NCBI GenBank assembly: GCA_032164245.1
Contig: JAVMKO010000006.1
Span: 7,455,001 to 7,519,000 of the forward strand
DNA: 64,000 nt
Source of the DNA: Sternotherus odoratus
Taxonomy: Eukaryota; Chordata; Testudines; Kinosternidae
Direction of reading: 5' to 3'
The position numbers were made by a program, and so were the translations under genes. The notes below the pieces were generated by a model, which saw only the letters and a list, made by a program, of their open reading frames with translations, had not been told where the DNA came from and ran no database searches. Positions 23,589-33,174 of this stretch are shown here, in pieces (positions within the stretch are counted from its first letter, which is position 1; each line of letters begins with the position of its first letter).

Positions 23589-23724
23589 GATCCTGAACTC
23601 AGTTATGCTGGGGTAATGAATGTCCAATGAAACAATATTCACTTAGAACAGGGGTGGGGAACCTCTGGCCCGCGGGCCTTATACGGCCCGCCAAAGCATT
23701 TTATCCGGCCCGTGGCCGCTGGCC

Positions 23725-23935
23725 AGGGACGGCTCCGCGCTGGGGCCAGGAAGCGCCGCGCGGGCCACCGCCACCGGCTGGGGCCGGGACGCGCCGCGTG
23801 GGCTGCTGCCGCCGCCGGCCGGGGCCGGCTCCGTGATGGGGCCGGGACGCGCCACATGGGCTGCTGCCGCCGCCAGCCAGGGGCGGCTCCGCGATGGGGC
23901 CGGGACGCGCCACGTGGGCTGCTGCCGGCCGTGGG
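23725..23935. repeat. 57-59 bp GC-rich minisatellite within hAT
   Basis: GGGCCGGGACGCGCC recurs at 23781, 23838 and 23897, each followed by a GTGGGCTGCTGCCG-like block. A degenerate first unit lies upstream. CpG-rich. Confidence 0.8.
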
Positions 23936-23982
23936 CGGCGAAACAAGGAGCCGCGGGGAGCCAACGGTCATGCGCAGGGGGG

Positions 23983-24290
23983 GAGAGACCGGGCTGGATG
24001 GGTCAGTTGGGGGGGGAGGGAAGGAGATTTGGGGGGGGGAGAGACCGGGCTGGGCAGGTCAGTTGGGGGGGGAGGGAAGGAGGTTTGGGGGGGAGAGACC
24101 GGGCTGGGTGGGTCAGTTGGGGTTGGGAGGGAATGAGGTTTGGGGGGGGAGAGACCGGGCTGGGCGGGTCAGTTGGGGGGGGGAGGGAAGGAGGTTTGGG
24201 GGGGGAGAGACCGGGCTGGGCGGGTCAGTTGGGGGGGGGAGGGAAGGAGGTTTGGGGGGGAGAGACCGGGCTGGGCGGGTCAGGCAGGCG
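23983..24290. repeat. About 55-bp minisatellite within hAT, six copies
   Basis: GAGAGACCGGGCTGG recurs at 23983, 24039, 24093, 24149, 24205 and 24260 (spacing 54-56 bp), separated by GTCAGTTGGGG and GGGAAGGAGGTTTGGGG blocks. Copies differ mainly in G-run length, as expected from slippage. Confidence 0.88.
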
Positions 24291-24510
24291 GCAGGACCCT
24301 GGCTGGCAAGGAGCCAGTGGGGGAACCCCAAAGCAGTGCAGGGCTAAGGACTCCACCTGCCACTGCTTTGGGATTTCCCCTGCTGGCCCCTTGCCAGCTG
24401 GGGTCTCAGCTCCCGTTGCCAGCCTGGGCTTGGGGGGGGGGAGCGGCCCGCTGATGACTTTATAAGGGTCAAAATGGCCCTTGGCGGAAAAAAGGTTCCC
24501 CACCCCTGAC

Positions 24511-24675
24511 TTAGAATCATAAAAATGTAGGGTTGGAAGGGACCTCAATGGGTCATCTAGTCCGTTCACCTACACTGAGGCAGTGTTAAGTATGCCTAGA
24601 TCATTCCTGACAAGTGGTCATGGAGAACAATTGATCACCATCCTCTTTATAACTCTGAAAGAACCCTATTCACTG
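24511..24675 (-). mobile_element. CR1 LINE 3' end
   Basis: It starts at the element 3' terminus on the minus strand: AGAATCATAAAAATGTAGGG, TTGGAAGGGACCTCAATGGG and TCATCTAGTCC, then ATTCCTGACAAGTGG. These are the complement of the usual CR1 tail seen on the plus strand at 10690-10760. Only the tail is retained. Confidence 0.8.
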
Positions 24676-25151
24676 CAGAACTCTGATTGACACTTGTAAC
24701 TGTGATCAAAATTTATACATCTCATCATCTTTCATATTTCCACCTTCCTTATTTCTGAACTGGCCTACAAACAGTTTATTGTTGAGAGATGGATCATGAG
24801 CCCAGAGGTATGTGCAGGATGGTCACAGAAAGAGACCAAAAAGAGCTGCAGATACACATCTGTGACAATTTCTCATGAGCACCAAACCACTGGTTGACTT
24901 AATAAAGTAGCCAAGATAATATGGGCCTGATTTTTCCAGATGTGCTGCACACTCAGCCCTCCTTTTGAAATTAAAGAGAGCTGTGATGCTCATAAGCTCT
25001 GAAAACCAGGACCTTTTATACTTCTACAACTAACTGGCTTTTGAATGGCATGATTTACATCAGAACTGGTGAATGAGTCACAGAATATTGAGACAGACCC
25101 AGAAAGGCATAATTCAGATACTTATCCAGTAGCTCTTTTATTGTCTAAGCC

Positions 25152-25218
25152 AGGTCTTGATTCAGCAAAGCACTTAATTTTAAGCATATGCTTAAGTGAT
25201 TTGTGGAATCAGGGCCTA
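25152..25218. repeat. Ancient hairpin repeat, GATTCAGCAAAGC type
   Basis: GGTCTTGATTCAGCAAAGC ... TTAAGCATATGCTTAAG ... GTGGAATCAGGGCC forms an imperfect palindrome with a central TTAAGCATATGCTTAA dyad. It belongs to the same family as 1697-1778. Confidence 0.5.
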
Positions 25219-25649
25219 AATGTGGACTTACCAGTCAGTTCAAGGAAAGCCCTTTCATGTTAATTAGCCTTAATGAGCGCTAATCAAAATTATTACTCAA
25301 GTGGGTGGCAGTAGCAGGTCTTTGCACCATCATACGGGCAATGCAAGATTAGGAATGAGCATACTCCTTGGATCTCCAATCTTATAGAAGAGGAAGCACA
25401 TTCAACCTCTGTTTATGGGAAGGGTTTTCCTTGGCTCCTTAGGTAACACTACATGGTCAATACTTGAAGTGGCACTGGCATGCCTTGGAGGGACGTTGTC
25501 CAGTCATCCTCAAAGGAAAGTCACCAGGCTGCAGAGCTTTTAAGGAAGATAGTGGTATTGGAATTGGAGTGGGGGAGGAAACACTAATGACAAGGGAAGG
25601 GCAAGAAACGCTACAGTTTTCCATGTTGTTAAAGAAGAGGTTACTCACC

Positions 25650-25965
25650 CTGTGCAGTAACTTCTTCAAGATGTATCCCCCTATGGGTGCTCCACTGCAG
25701 GTGAGCAATGCACCTTCAATTGGAGATTTTCACTAGCAGTGTCTGTTTGGCCTGTGCATTCACCCTACATATCCTTGAGCCCGGCACCAAGGCTAACCAC
25801 TCAGTTCTTTCTCCACCACAAAGTCCACCACGGAAGCTCCAAAGCAGAGAGGAAGAAGGGCAGGTAGTGGGGCACCCATAGGGACACCTCTCTAGAAGAA
25901 CTCCAGTTACTGAGTAACTTCTTTTTCTTCAAGTAGTGTTCCTATGGGTGCTCCACTTTAGGTGA
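25650..25965 (-). repeat. DIRS-like terminal region with direct and inverted repeats
   Basis: The block AGTAACTTCTTCAAG...CTATGGGTGCTCCACT occurs at 25656-25696 and again at 25914-25957. Between them GGGGCACCCATAGGGACACC (from 25879) is an inverted copy. It adjoins the recombinase-like frame on the minus strand. Split direct or inverted terminal repeats are usual for DIRS elements, and I take this as the 3' terminal region of the copy. Confidence 0.6.
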
Positions 25966-26310
25966 CTTCCAAGTAGTCTCCCTAGAAGAAGAAGGGAGCT
26001 TCGAATTGAATCCAGTACTGAGGACAGAACTGCACTGCCAAATGCCACAGCAGTTCTAGAGGCATGGACCGAAGCACAGTGTTTGGTGACAGTATGTACC
26101 AAAGACCACGTAGCAGCTCTGCAGATCTCAGTTACTGGAACATCCATAAGTAGGGTGACAAACATTCATTGTGACCTTGTAGTGGGCCACTACTCTAGCA
26201 GGAGACTGGTCATTGGCCATATCATAACAAGTTATAATACACCCTAAAATCCAACTTGATAGTCTCTGGATAGAAGGCCAGTGCTCCTCTGACATCTACG
26301 GTGCTTTGGA
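25929..26310 (-). pseudogene. DIRS tyrosine-recombinase C-terminal relic
   Basis: The minus frame of 25929-26165 reads VTEICRAATWSLVHTVTKHC, the C-terminal helix-rich part of a DIRS tyrosine recombinase. The upstream minus frame contains VRGALAFYPETIK (about 26257-26303), an earlier recombinase block. The two parts are in different frames and separated by stops, so the protein is broken. The position after VTKH reads Cys where I would expect the catalytic Tyr region. This alignment is from memory and not certain. Family function: integration of the circular cDNA without target duplication. Confidence 0.65.
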
Positions 26311-27075
26311 CTTCCCTTGGGAAATCAGACAACTGAAGACATGATGCTCTGTGCATAACCACTGCCATTGAGACAGAAGGGGCTGCGGTGTCTACCGCAT
26401 CTAAGAATGCTTGAAAGGGTGTCCTAGCTAGTCATTACCCTTCAGCAAAGACAGCCTTTAAATCGCTCTCTCCTGTCTGGACAAAGGTGTTTGTGGCAGG
26501 GCAAGGGTAAGAACCCTGAGAATGCCCTGCCCCTGCAGGCTAAACCCTGCTTGTGGATAGCAGGGCCAGGGGCCGATGCAGGGAGCAGCCTGCAAGAAGC
26601 CCAGCTGGAAGCCCTAATGAGGGCTAGCTCACAACCCCAGGCTGGACAGATTGACCACAGCTGAGGCAGGGTTCAGAAAGGGCTAGAAAAGCCCTGACTC
26701 GCAGTCAGTCAGGGGAGGCTAGCCAGGCAGGAGGACAGGAGGTACCTAGCTCTGTCTCTGCTCGGGGATACAAGCTTGGGGACATTGGGACTTTGTTAGC
26801 ACTGTAAATAAAAGAGCACGGGTGAAGCACCAGAGAGGAGTGTCTGAGACCCTTTCTTTGTCCAGCCTAAGCACCGGGCACGGGGCCTAGGGGAAGGAAG
26901 CCTGTGCCGCCCCATGACAGTGTTCAATAAATCCATTGAACTTTGCATAGTTCGTATGGTTGGATTTGGCCATGGGTGCCTGATAATTAGCAATCCAAAA
27001 TGGTAGAGTCCCAGATGAATAGAACCAGGTCCAGACACTTCTGGTCCCTGTCATACGGGGTCGCTTAGGCATGAT
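26300..27075 (-). pseudogene. DIRS gag-like relic, split by solo LTR
   Basis: On the minus strand, about 26886-27072 reads RSVWTWFYSSGTLPFWIANY then APMAKSNHTNYAKFNGFIEH, and after the LTR 26300-26430 reads ARTPFQAFLDAVDTAAPSVS and SDFPREVQSTV. These blocks resemble the gag-like first frame of vertebrate DIRS elements. The solo LTR at 26492-26919 interrupts the frame at the codon after FIEH. Downstream the frame passes directly into recombinase sequence. No RT or RNase H lies between. Stops are present (GGGTAATGA near 26435 on the minus strand). Confidence 0.6.
26492..26919 (+). mobile_element. Solo LTR with 5-bp TSD
   Basis: The 428-bp segment starts TGTGGCAGGG and ends CCATGACA (TG...CA), flanked by GTGTT at 26487-26491 and 26920-26924. 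It contains AATAAAAGAGCACG as a likely polyadenylation signal near 26808. It shares blocks with the LTRs at 31991 and 33971 (AGAATGCCCTGCC, AAACCCTGCTT, GAAGCCCTAATGAGGGCTA), so it belongs to the same Ty3/Gypsy-type family but a longer subfamily. The internal region was lost by LTR-LTR recombination. It sits inside the DIRS relic and is younger. Confidence 0.88.
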
Positions 27076-27084
27076 ATTCTATGC

Positions 27085-27875
27085 CTGCTCGTTCATTGTG
27101 TCAACCATTGGAGAATTAGGTGGGAGGTGGGAGAACAGAAATTCTGAGTTTGTGGTGGTGACACGGTATTGTTTGTCTGTGTGGGAATGATCTGAGGTAG
27201 TAGAGAATGCATCTCTCTATTGTTCTTTTCATAGAACTCGTGTGCGCCTGTTAGTCCCATTAGTGAGTGGCTTCTCCCCTGGACAGTGCCACTGACTCTA
27301 GGAGGACCACACCTGTGAGTAACTTCACTATTGTGAGCAGGGGTTTTTCCAGTCTGGCCCACAGCAAGGGGAGGAACTGAGCTCCAGAGTTAAATACCTC
27401 TTTACTGAAAATCCCATGCCATCAGCTCCCTTCCCGTTTACTGTTATTGTTAGACCAACATGGTGTAGGTGCAAGCAGCTCAATAGATCCTTACAGCTGT
27501 GGGACCATGGAAGGAGACCTCTGGTTTCTCTGAGAGCCAGGGCCTTACCCATTTAGGGCTTTATATATCCATATCAACACCCCAATTACACCCTGCGTTA
27601 ATTCCCTAAGAAGACCAGGAAAGGATGAGGCATGAGGATTCATCAGACAGATGCAAAGGAAGGGAAATTTTTAGGGTATAAGCTATAGTTCTTTGCAAAG
27701 AAAACCACCGCACTGTACATGCTGCAGCAGCATCAATGGGTGAACCTCTGGAATTTTAAGTGATCCCCCAAAGCCTGGAAGACTAGCCAAGTTAGACCCC
27801 GTCCCGCAGTGCCAATGCTTGTGTGACTGCCTCTGAAGCACATGCGGGTTTTGGAACTCAACATGCTTTAGAAAC
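27085..27875. other. No gene recognised
   Basis: This may include the 5' part of the DIRS relic on the minus strand, but no recognisable block remains beyond 27075. Confidence 0.35.
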
Positions 27876-27879
27876 ACTA

Positions 27880-28090
27880 GTGAACATAATTTCACAGCAT
27901 CCTGTGAGGTGGTTGAATACTAGTATCCCTATTTCCCTCAGGCACAGATGCAAAGTGAAGTCAACAAGAGTCTTTCCGCTGACTTCAGTGGGTTGTAGAT
28001 CAGGCCTTCCATGAGTTTCCCAAGGTAAGAAGGCTACTCGAAGAGCAGAGCCAGGGAGAGAACCCAGAATTCCAGCCCCCCTTTAATGCC
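27880..28090 (-). mobile_element. MIR-like SINE relic with inserted hairpin repeat
   Basis: CAGCATCCTGTGAGGTGG, TCCCTATTTCCCTCAGGCACAG and GCAGAGCCAGGGAGAGAACCC follow the order of a MIR-type SINE on the minus strand. The middle (27955-28005) carries GTCTTTCCGCTGACTTCAGTGGG, a piece of a short hairpin family. It is strongly diverged. Confidence 0.45.
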
Positions 28091-28325
28091 TGCATCACTT
28101 AAAGATTTGGGGAGTTTACTTACAAAGCCTTTTAGAAGCAGAAATAAGTAAACACGGGGGAAAGTTAAACAAAGGAAATACATTTATGCTTGTACTGTTT
28201 TCAAGTTTATGCAAACAATCCATTTCTAAAGCTGTCCCTGACACTCCTGGCACATGCTAACTCTCAAGACTCAAAGTCACGTTGGAAGCTGAAATGATGA
28301 ATATTTCTTAGATGCTTTAGGCTAA

Positions 28326-28425
28326 ATTCTTCTCTCAGGTCCACAAGTGTAAAATCAGAGTAACTCCATCAAAGCCAAAGGAATTACTCCAACATAACCG
28401 ATTTACTGTGGAGTAACTATGCGTA
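28326..28425. repeat. Ancient hairpin repeat (TGTAAAATCAGAGTAACTCC type)
   Basis: CAAGTGTAAAATCAGAGTAACTCC and GGAATTACTCCAACATAACCGATTTAC form an imperfect inverted repeat around CATCAAAGCCAAAGG. Confidence 0.4.
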
Positions 28426-29071
28426 AATTTGAACCTTTCTACCCATGGCGGCTGATGAAGACATATTTATAAACTTAGTCAAATTATATATTAAAATCAG
28501 TTGAAGAAGTAACAACAGGAAACTGGCAGGATGTATATGAACGGGTGAGTTGTATTTTCTGATTGATCAGGAAGAACACAGACCTACACTAAGTATGTGA
28601 TATTATACACAAATAAATAAGGATAAAATTTGGCTCTTGGGACTAACCTGAGGAGAAAGACTTCAATACCCGACTCTCTGTACCCTTGTGAAAAGAACGC
28701 AGGGTACTGGAGCAAGGATCAGAGAGTTTTGTTCTAATTTTTTTGCTACTTATCCATAAAATTTGATAGTCGCTTAAAAGCATTTTAATGCTCTCATAAT
28801 TAATCTCAAAGCGTCTGTAAATTGCACAGTGTCCATAGCAGGGGCACATAACTACAGCACTCCGGAGTGAGCACAGGGAGGCATTCCAGCTCAAAGAGGG
28901 ATGCTACCTCCCACAGCAACCTGATACACATTGCCACAACTCTTAATAGCCATGACCAGCTAGTGCAGGGCGTGGGGGGATTGCCAAGGCTCTGACTCGA
29001 CCCCAGCTCGCCTTCATTCCTTTAGAGACGAGAGAGAGCGCAGTTTCTGAGGCAGTAGTCAGAAATAGAGA

Positions 29072-29162
29072 GCCAAATCCTCCACTGGCGTAAATGGGTC
29101 AAAGTCTTTTGAAGTGAATGGAGCTGTGGCCATTTACAGCAGCAGAGAATTAGATCCAGTGT
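29072..29162. repeat. Ancient hairpin repeat, CCAGATCCT type
   Basis: CCAAATCCTCCACTGGCGTAAATGG ... CCATTTACAGCAGCAGAGAATTAGATCC forms an imperfect palindrome of the same family as 2810 and 41713. Confidence 0.5.
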
Positions 29163-29169
29163 CTTTTTA

Positions 29170-30005
29170 AGTGGAGACCACAATCGCCATCCTAAAACAC
29201 CCACCGTTTGAGTCCAAACTGAAACCATACACATTTACGACCCAAGAAGGATCGTAGCAACCCCGCTTGTGCTAGCACGCCAAACAGTTGTTCTTCGTGC
29301 TTCTCTTTCATGCTTTTGCCTCCCTCCATTCAGCTGTACACTATAGCACACCGAACAGCTGATCCATCTGGAGGCGAGCCGAAGAAGTTAACGTCTAGCT
29401 TTGAGATGGTTACTGGTAATTGTAGGCAATTTCAAATGTAATTGCAATCGAGTTGAAAAAGCGCTGTGTGCAATGTTTATGCTCGTCACTAATTTAAGGT
29501 CTAGAATGTTGGATGAGCTGCCCTTCACTCCACGCCCATTTTTCATCTTCTTGATTGTACCTCGAGTGATTATAAAACCAGCCCCAGCAAACCACAGTCT
29601 GCAGTGCAAGACCAATGTTTGAAAACTTGGATCTAAAGTTACAAGCAAAGCGGCTTGAAGGTTAACGACAGAGCATGTTAATGATTATCAAATAGACAAG
29701 GAAAGCCACAAAAGCGCTTCGAACCCAGAAATGCAAGAGCCCCTTGAAATAAGTGGTGGCTAACCCTGTTTCGAATAATACTTCTCTTCAAAGAAATGGG
29801 ACGGTTGCATGTCACAAATATGTCCCCATGTCGTTTTAATTCAGGAATAATTACCCATGGCACGTTTGTTAGTGGGAAAACGCACAGCTCTCCTATTACG
29901 AACACATAATAAAACCTGCATTGTTTACTGGGAACAACTTATAGGACACTGGTCATAAATAAGCCCCGTACCAAACTTGGTCCCAATCCTGCAAACACAT
30001 ATTTA
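29170..30005. other. Unique sequence, no gene recognised
   Basis: 29400-29940 has no repeat signature and reads as complex, AT-balanced unique DNA with no convincing frame. It is a reasonable candidate for conserved non-coding sequence, but this is inference only. Confidence 0.3.
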
Positions 30006-30007
30006 TA

Positions 30008-30235
30008 TTATGGTAGCACCTACAGGCCCCAGATGAGGTGAAGGCCTCATAATGCTGTGCCTGGTACAAACTGATAGTAAAACACACTCCCTGCCCCCAA
30101 AAGCTTACAAGACAGACAAAGGTGGGAGGGGTGAGAGGGTGACTTCCAAGGTCATGCAGCAGGCTAGTGGCAGAACCAGTCACAGAAGCTAGCCCTCTAG
30201 AGCTCTCTTTCAGCCCAGTACCCAGGTCAGTGGAC
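30008..30235 (-). mobile_element. SINE-like repeat (MIR/CORE type), reverse orientation
   Basis: TATGGTAGCACCTACAGGCC, CTCCCTGCCCCCAAAAGCTTAC and CAAGGTCATGCAGCAGGC with GGCAGAACCAG are phrases of a widespread reptile SINE-like repeat in reverse orientation. Related tails occur on the plus strand at 40690-40797 and 46700-46800, and reversed at 57000-57085. Confidence 0.55.
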
Positions 30236-30882
30236 CATTAAACCTTTCATGGGTGGTTATCTTTAACATGTGGGATGTCCCACTGAATACAACGAGCCTC
30301 CTGTGTGCAAAGTCACTCGTCTATGAAAATATTTGTAGAATTGGGGGCTTTAGTGGGACCATTTTACATGATAGAAGTACTCACACACACAAAATAAAAG
30401 AGCGACAGATCCTGTTCTGTGTTTGCTTGTATTGTGAAAATGTTTGATTTTTAAGAAACATATTTGGCAAACGATTCGAGCTTTACAATAACAAAACTGT
30501 TCCTAATTTAAAATGGTTTAGTGGCTGAAATAGTATTTACCCAATCTATCATAACTGCGAATCTATTAGACTAGTATCCATACCTATATCACCTCTTTTG
30601 TATGTACTTGTTTTTCAGGCTCACTATATCATTGATTCAGTGGGCCAACACAGCTTAAGGCAGCCAATTTGAGATAGACCAAATTAGGAAATTATTTATT
30701 TTCCAATGTTTAGATGAAAATGAAAAAAACATTCCTTCCCATCAAAATTTGTCTTGTCTTTGTTGAAAAACCAAAAATCAATTTTTTTAAAAATTTTTGT
30801 TTGTTTTTGGCAGCTGAAAACCACTTCAACAGAAAATGTTGGACCAACTCTATTGAAAGCACTGATCCTGCACCCATTTGGG

Positions 30883-31022
30883 CTATGTCTATACTGGCAC
30901 ATTCATCATTAAAACATTTGTCGCTGGGGTGTGTGAAAAAACACACCCCTGAATGAGAAAAGTTTTAACGCTGCAAAGCGCTGGTGTGGACAGCGCTTCG
31001 TCAGCTTTGCCAAACTCCAGCG
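30883..31022. mobile_element. hAT-type MITE end fragment
   Basis: GGGCTATGTCTATACTGGCAC is a MITE-like terminus, followed by AAAACACACCCCTGAATGAG and AAGCGCTGGTGTGGACAGCGC. The opposite terminus is missing. Confidence 0.5.
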
Positions 31023-31024
31023 TT

Positions 31025-31960
31025 CAAAAATGATGGGCCAGGTCCCATAAGATTTTAAAAAGTACATTTCGGGGTATGTATGGTCTTCATGGTTTTTTGA
31101 GCCCTTAAGCTCATGTTTTCAAGCTGAACTCCAAAGCTAAAAAAATTACTTTTCATTTGTAATGGAAGCTGAGATTTTCACACATTCACATGATTCTAAG
31201 AATTCGAGTTATAAGAAAAAATGAGACTTGTGATATCATTAGAGCAGGCAATGCTCCTTTAGTCTTCCTTCAGGTGAAACTCCATGTTTTGGTTCAGAAG
31301 TTGGGCCTCAATTCTACAAATGCTTAAGCGTGACTAATTTTGGTAGCCATTCAATTGTCAACATGTGCCAAGAGAAACCACCCAGTTATCATTATGTCCT
31401 ACTGTCAGTATAGAGTAAATTATGGTACCTCTTATTTAAGTGAGTCACAAGTGTTAGCTGACAGCAACCACACCACAGAAGACAGCAGCCTCTAATATCC
31501 TGATGGTCAGCATGGTTTTATTTTGTCACAGATATTTGAAGACTCAGCATTTTTATCAGAAACAGTAACATGAACATATAAAGCTTTCTAGAGGAGGAAC
31601 AATAATAGAGAAGCCTCAGAAACAGCTGCACGTAAGATAACGAATCAACACAGATTACTCTTTAGCTCTTAAAACAGCCATTCATCATGGGTTTAAAAAA
31701 TCAGTTACTATTCAAAATGAATATAAATTAATGTTTAATGATGAGGTGGCTAAACATGGCCTACGATTAGAAGTCAAGGTGCTTGTTTGGTTCTGAGTGT
31801 CAAGAGTAACTAGAATCAAAGGCAGTTCTGAGTCTACCAGGAGGGAAGGCTGACAGCCTGAAGTTTGCTCTGCGGGCATTTATTTAGTTAGCTTGAATAG
31901 CTGATCATCCTTAGTTTCAAGTCAATGGGAGCTGAGAATGCTTGGCACAGAACCCAATCA
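31025..31960. other. No gene recognised
   Basis: AT-rich unique sequence. No coding frame or complete repeat was seen. Confidence 0.4.
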
Positions 31961-31965
31961 AACCT

Positions 31966-31990
31966 TAAGGCTTTGTCTACGCTACGCGGG
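31966..31990. mobile_element. Left part of DNA transposon-like repeat hosting the LTR element
   Basis: AAGGCTTTGTCTACGCTACG is a GTCTACACTA-type MITE terminus. It is cut at 31990 by the LTR element and resumes after it at 34231 (TTTGTCCACAAAAGTCAGC). The two sides read as one repeat when the LTR element is mentally excised. This assignment is from pattern recognition. Confidence 0.6.
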
Positions 31991-32244
31991 TGTGACAGGG
32001 CAGGAGTAAAAACCCCTAGAATGCCCTGCCTCTTTAAGTTAAAACCCTGCTTGCAGGCAGGAGGCTGAGGAGAAGGGCTGATCCTAGCCAACGGAAGGCA
32101 CAGCTGAAAGCCCTAGCGAGGGCTAATGCACAGAGCTCGGCTGGGTTGAAGGGCTACAGCTGCAGCCGGAGGCCCTGGCAAGGAGAGGAAGGCAGCTGTG
32201 GGAAAGCAGTGGAGAGAACGCAGGGCAGCCCAGACCCTGTGACA
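31991..32244 (+). mobile_element. 5' LTR of Ty3/Gypsy-type element
   Basis: It is 254 bp, begins TGTGACAGGG and ends CCCTGTGACA. It is similar over its length to 33971-34230, with roughly a dozen or so substitutions and two indels counted by eye. The flanks GCGGG (31986-31990) and GCAGG (34231-34235) are a 5-bp TSD with one mismatch. The LTR divergence shows that the insertion is not recent. Confidence 0.88.
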
Positions 32245-32245
32245 C

Positions 32246-32263
32246 TGGGGGCTTGTCCAGGAC
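32246..32263 (+). promoter_or_regulatory. Primer-binding site, tRNA-Pro-like
   Basis: TGGGGGCTTGTCCAGGAC starts two bases after the LTR end. It matches, with small differences, the well-known tRNA-Pro-complementary primer site. This position directly downstream of the 5' LTR is where minus-strand cDNA synthesis would be primed. Confidence 0.75.
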
Positions 32264-32295
32264 CCTCCTAGCCATTGGGATCAGCGGCTGTGAAT

Positions 32296-33174
32296 ATGGA
32301 GGAGACCCTAAAATGGCTAGTGACCTCGGTGCAGGAGATGCAACAGGCTCAGCAGACAGGAAGGCAGGCCTTAATGCATTGGCAAACGGAGCAGCAGACA
32401 GCACTGCAACAGTTTATCCATGAGCAGTCCACAGCACAGCAATAAATGCTCCAGAACATGGTGAGTCCACCGACGGGGGATGCTGCCAGACCACCAGGAT
32501 GGGGACTGTGTAAAATGGGCCCTGCAGACGATCCTGATGCCTTTCTGGAGACTTTCGAGAGGGTGGCTACCGCAGCGGGCTGGGAGCGAAGAACCTGGGC
32601 ACTGCGGTTAGCCCCCTACCTCAGCGGGGGCGATACCCAGGCCATGGACTATGATGCAGTCAAAGGCTCTATATTGGACCGGGTAGGACTGTCCACCGAG
32701 AGATATCGGCAGCGGTTCCGGGAGGCCCGGTTGACTGAGGGTCTGAGGCCCAGGGCATACGCCCAGAAATTGCGGGATTGGGCTACACGGTGGTTGAGGC
32801 CTCATGCCCAGTCCTTGGAGGAAGCGATGGACCAGGTGGTGCTGGAGCAGTTCCTCCGAGGGCTCACGGACCTGGTTCGGGTGTGGATCCGGAGGCACCA
32901 GCCGGCCCAGGTAGCAGACGCGGTCCAGCTGATGGAGGAGTACCTGGAGGCAGAGGGGCCTCGACAGGTGGTGAGACCGTCTAAGGGAGGCCTGCGAAGC
33001 AGGAGCCCACCCGAGGTGGCTCCGAAGAAGGGGCCGGACGCGGGGCCCGCCCGCAGCAAGGAGTCCACTTGCCGGCGGTGTGGGCGTCCCGGCCACCGAA
33101 AACAGGACTGCCCGCAAATGGAGTGCGGACTAGCGGATTTCTGCGGGTGGGCTGGGGGGCCAGGAGGGACATAG
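32296..33174 (+). pseudogene. gag-like protein with SCAN-like capsid and CCHC knuckle
   Basis: The frame opens at ATG 32296 (Gln-rich N-terminus, METLKW-type start), has an in-frame TAA at 32443, and is then open from ATG 32446 for 242 codons to a TAG at 33172. From the second ATG: residues about 28-50 include DDPDAFLETFERVATAAGW; about 70-165 form a SCAN-like helical domain (MDYDAVKGSILDRVGLS, RYRQRFR, LRPRAYAQKLRDWATRWL, VVLEQFLRGL); near 215-228 a retroviral-type zinc knuckle CRRCGRPGHRKQDC (C-X2-C-X4-H-X4-C). The vertebrate SCAN domain is known to derive from the gag of Gmr1-like Ty3/Gypsy elements. This is therefore a capsid/nucleocapsid gene, broken by the early stop. Confidence 0.85.

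Larger units (their letters stand above)
23649..24508. mobile_element. hAT element, non-autonomous, perfect TIRs and 8-bp TSD
   Basis: CAGGGGTGGGGAACCT (23649-23664) and AGGTTCCCCACCCCTG (24493-24508) are perfect 16-bp inverted repeats. The 8-bp duplication ACTTAGAA lies at 23641-23648 and 24509-24516. These are hallmarks of the hAT superfamily. No transposase is encoded. The interior is GC-rich and dominated by two minisatellites. It inserted at the edge of a CR1 3' end. Confidence 0.92.

Noticed and set aside
23712..24465. Two overlapping open frames of about 210 codons
   Set aside because: They consist of Gly/Arg-rich translation of the hAT minisatellites. They change frame with G-run length and have no gene support.
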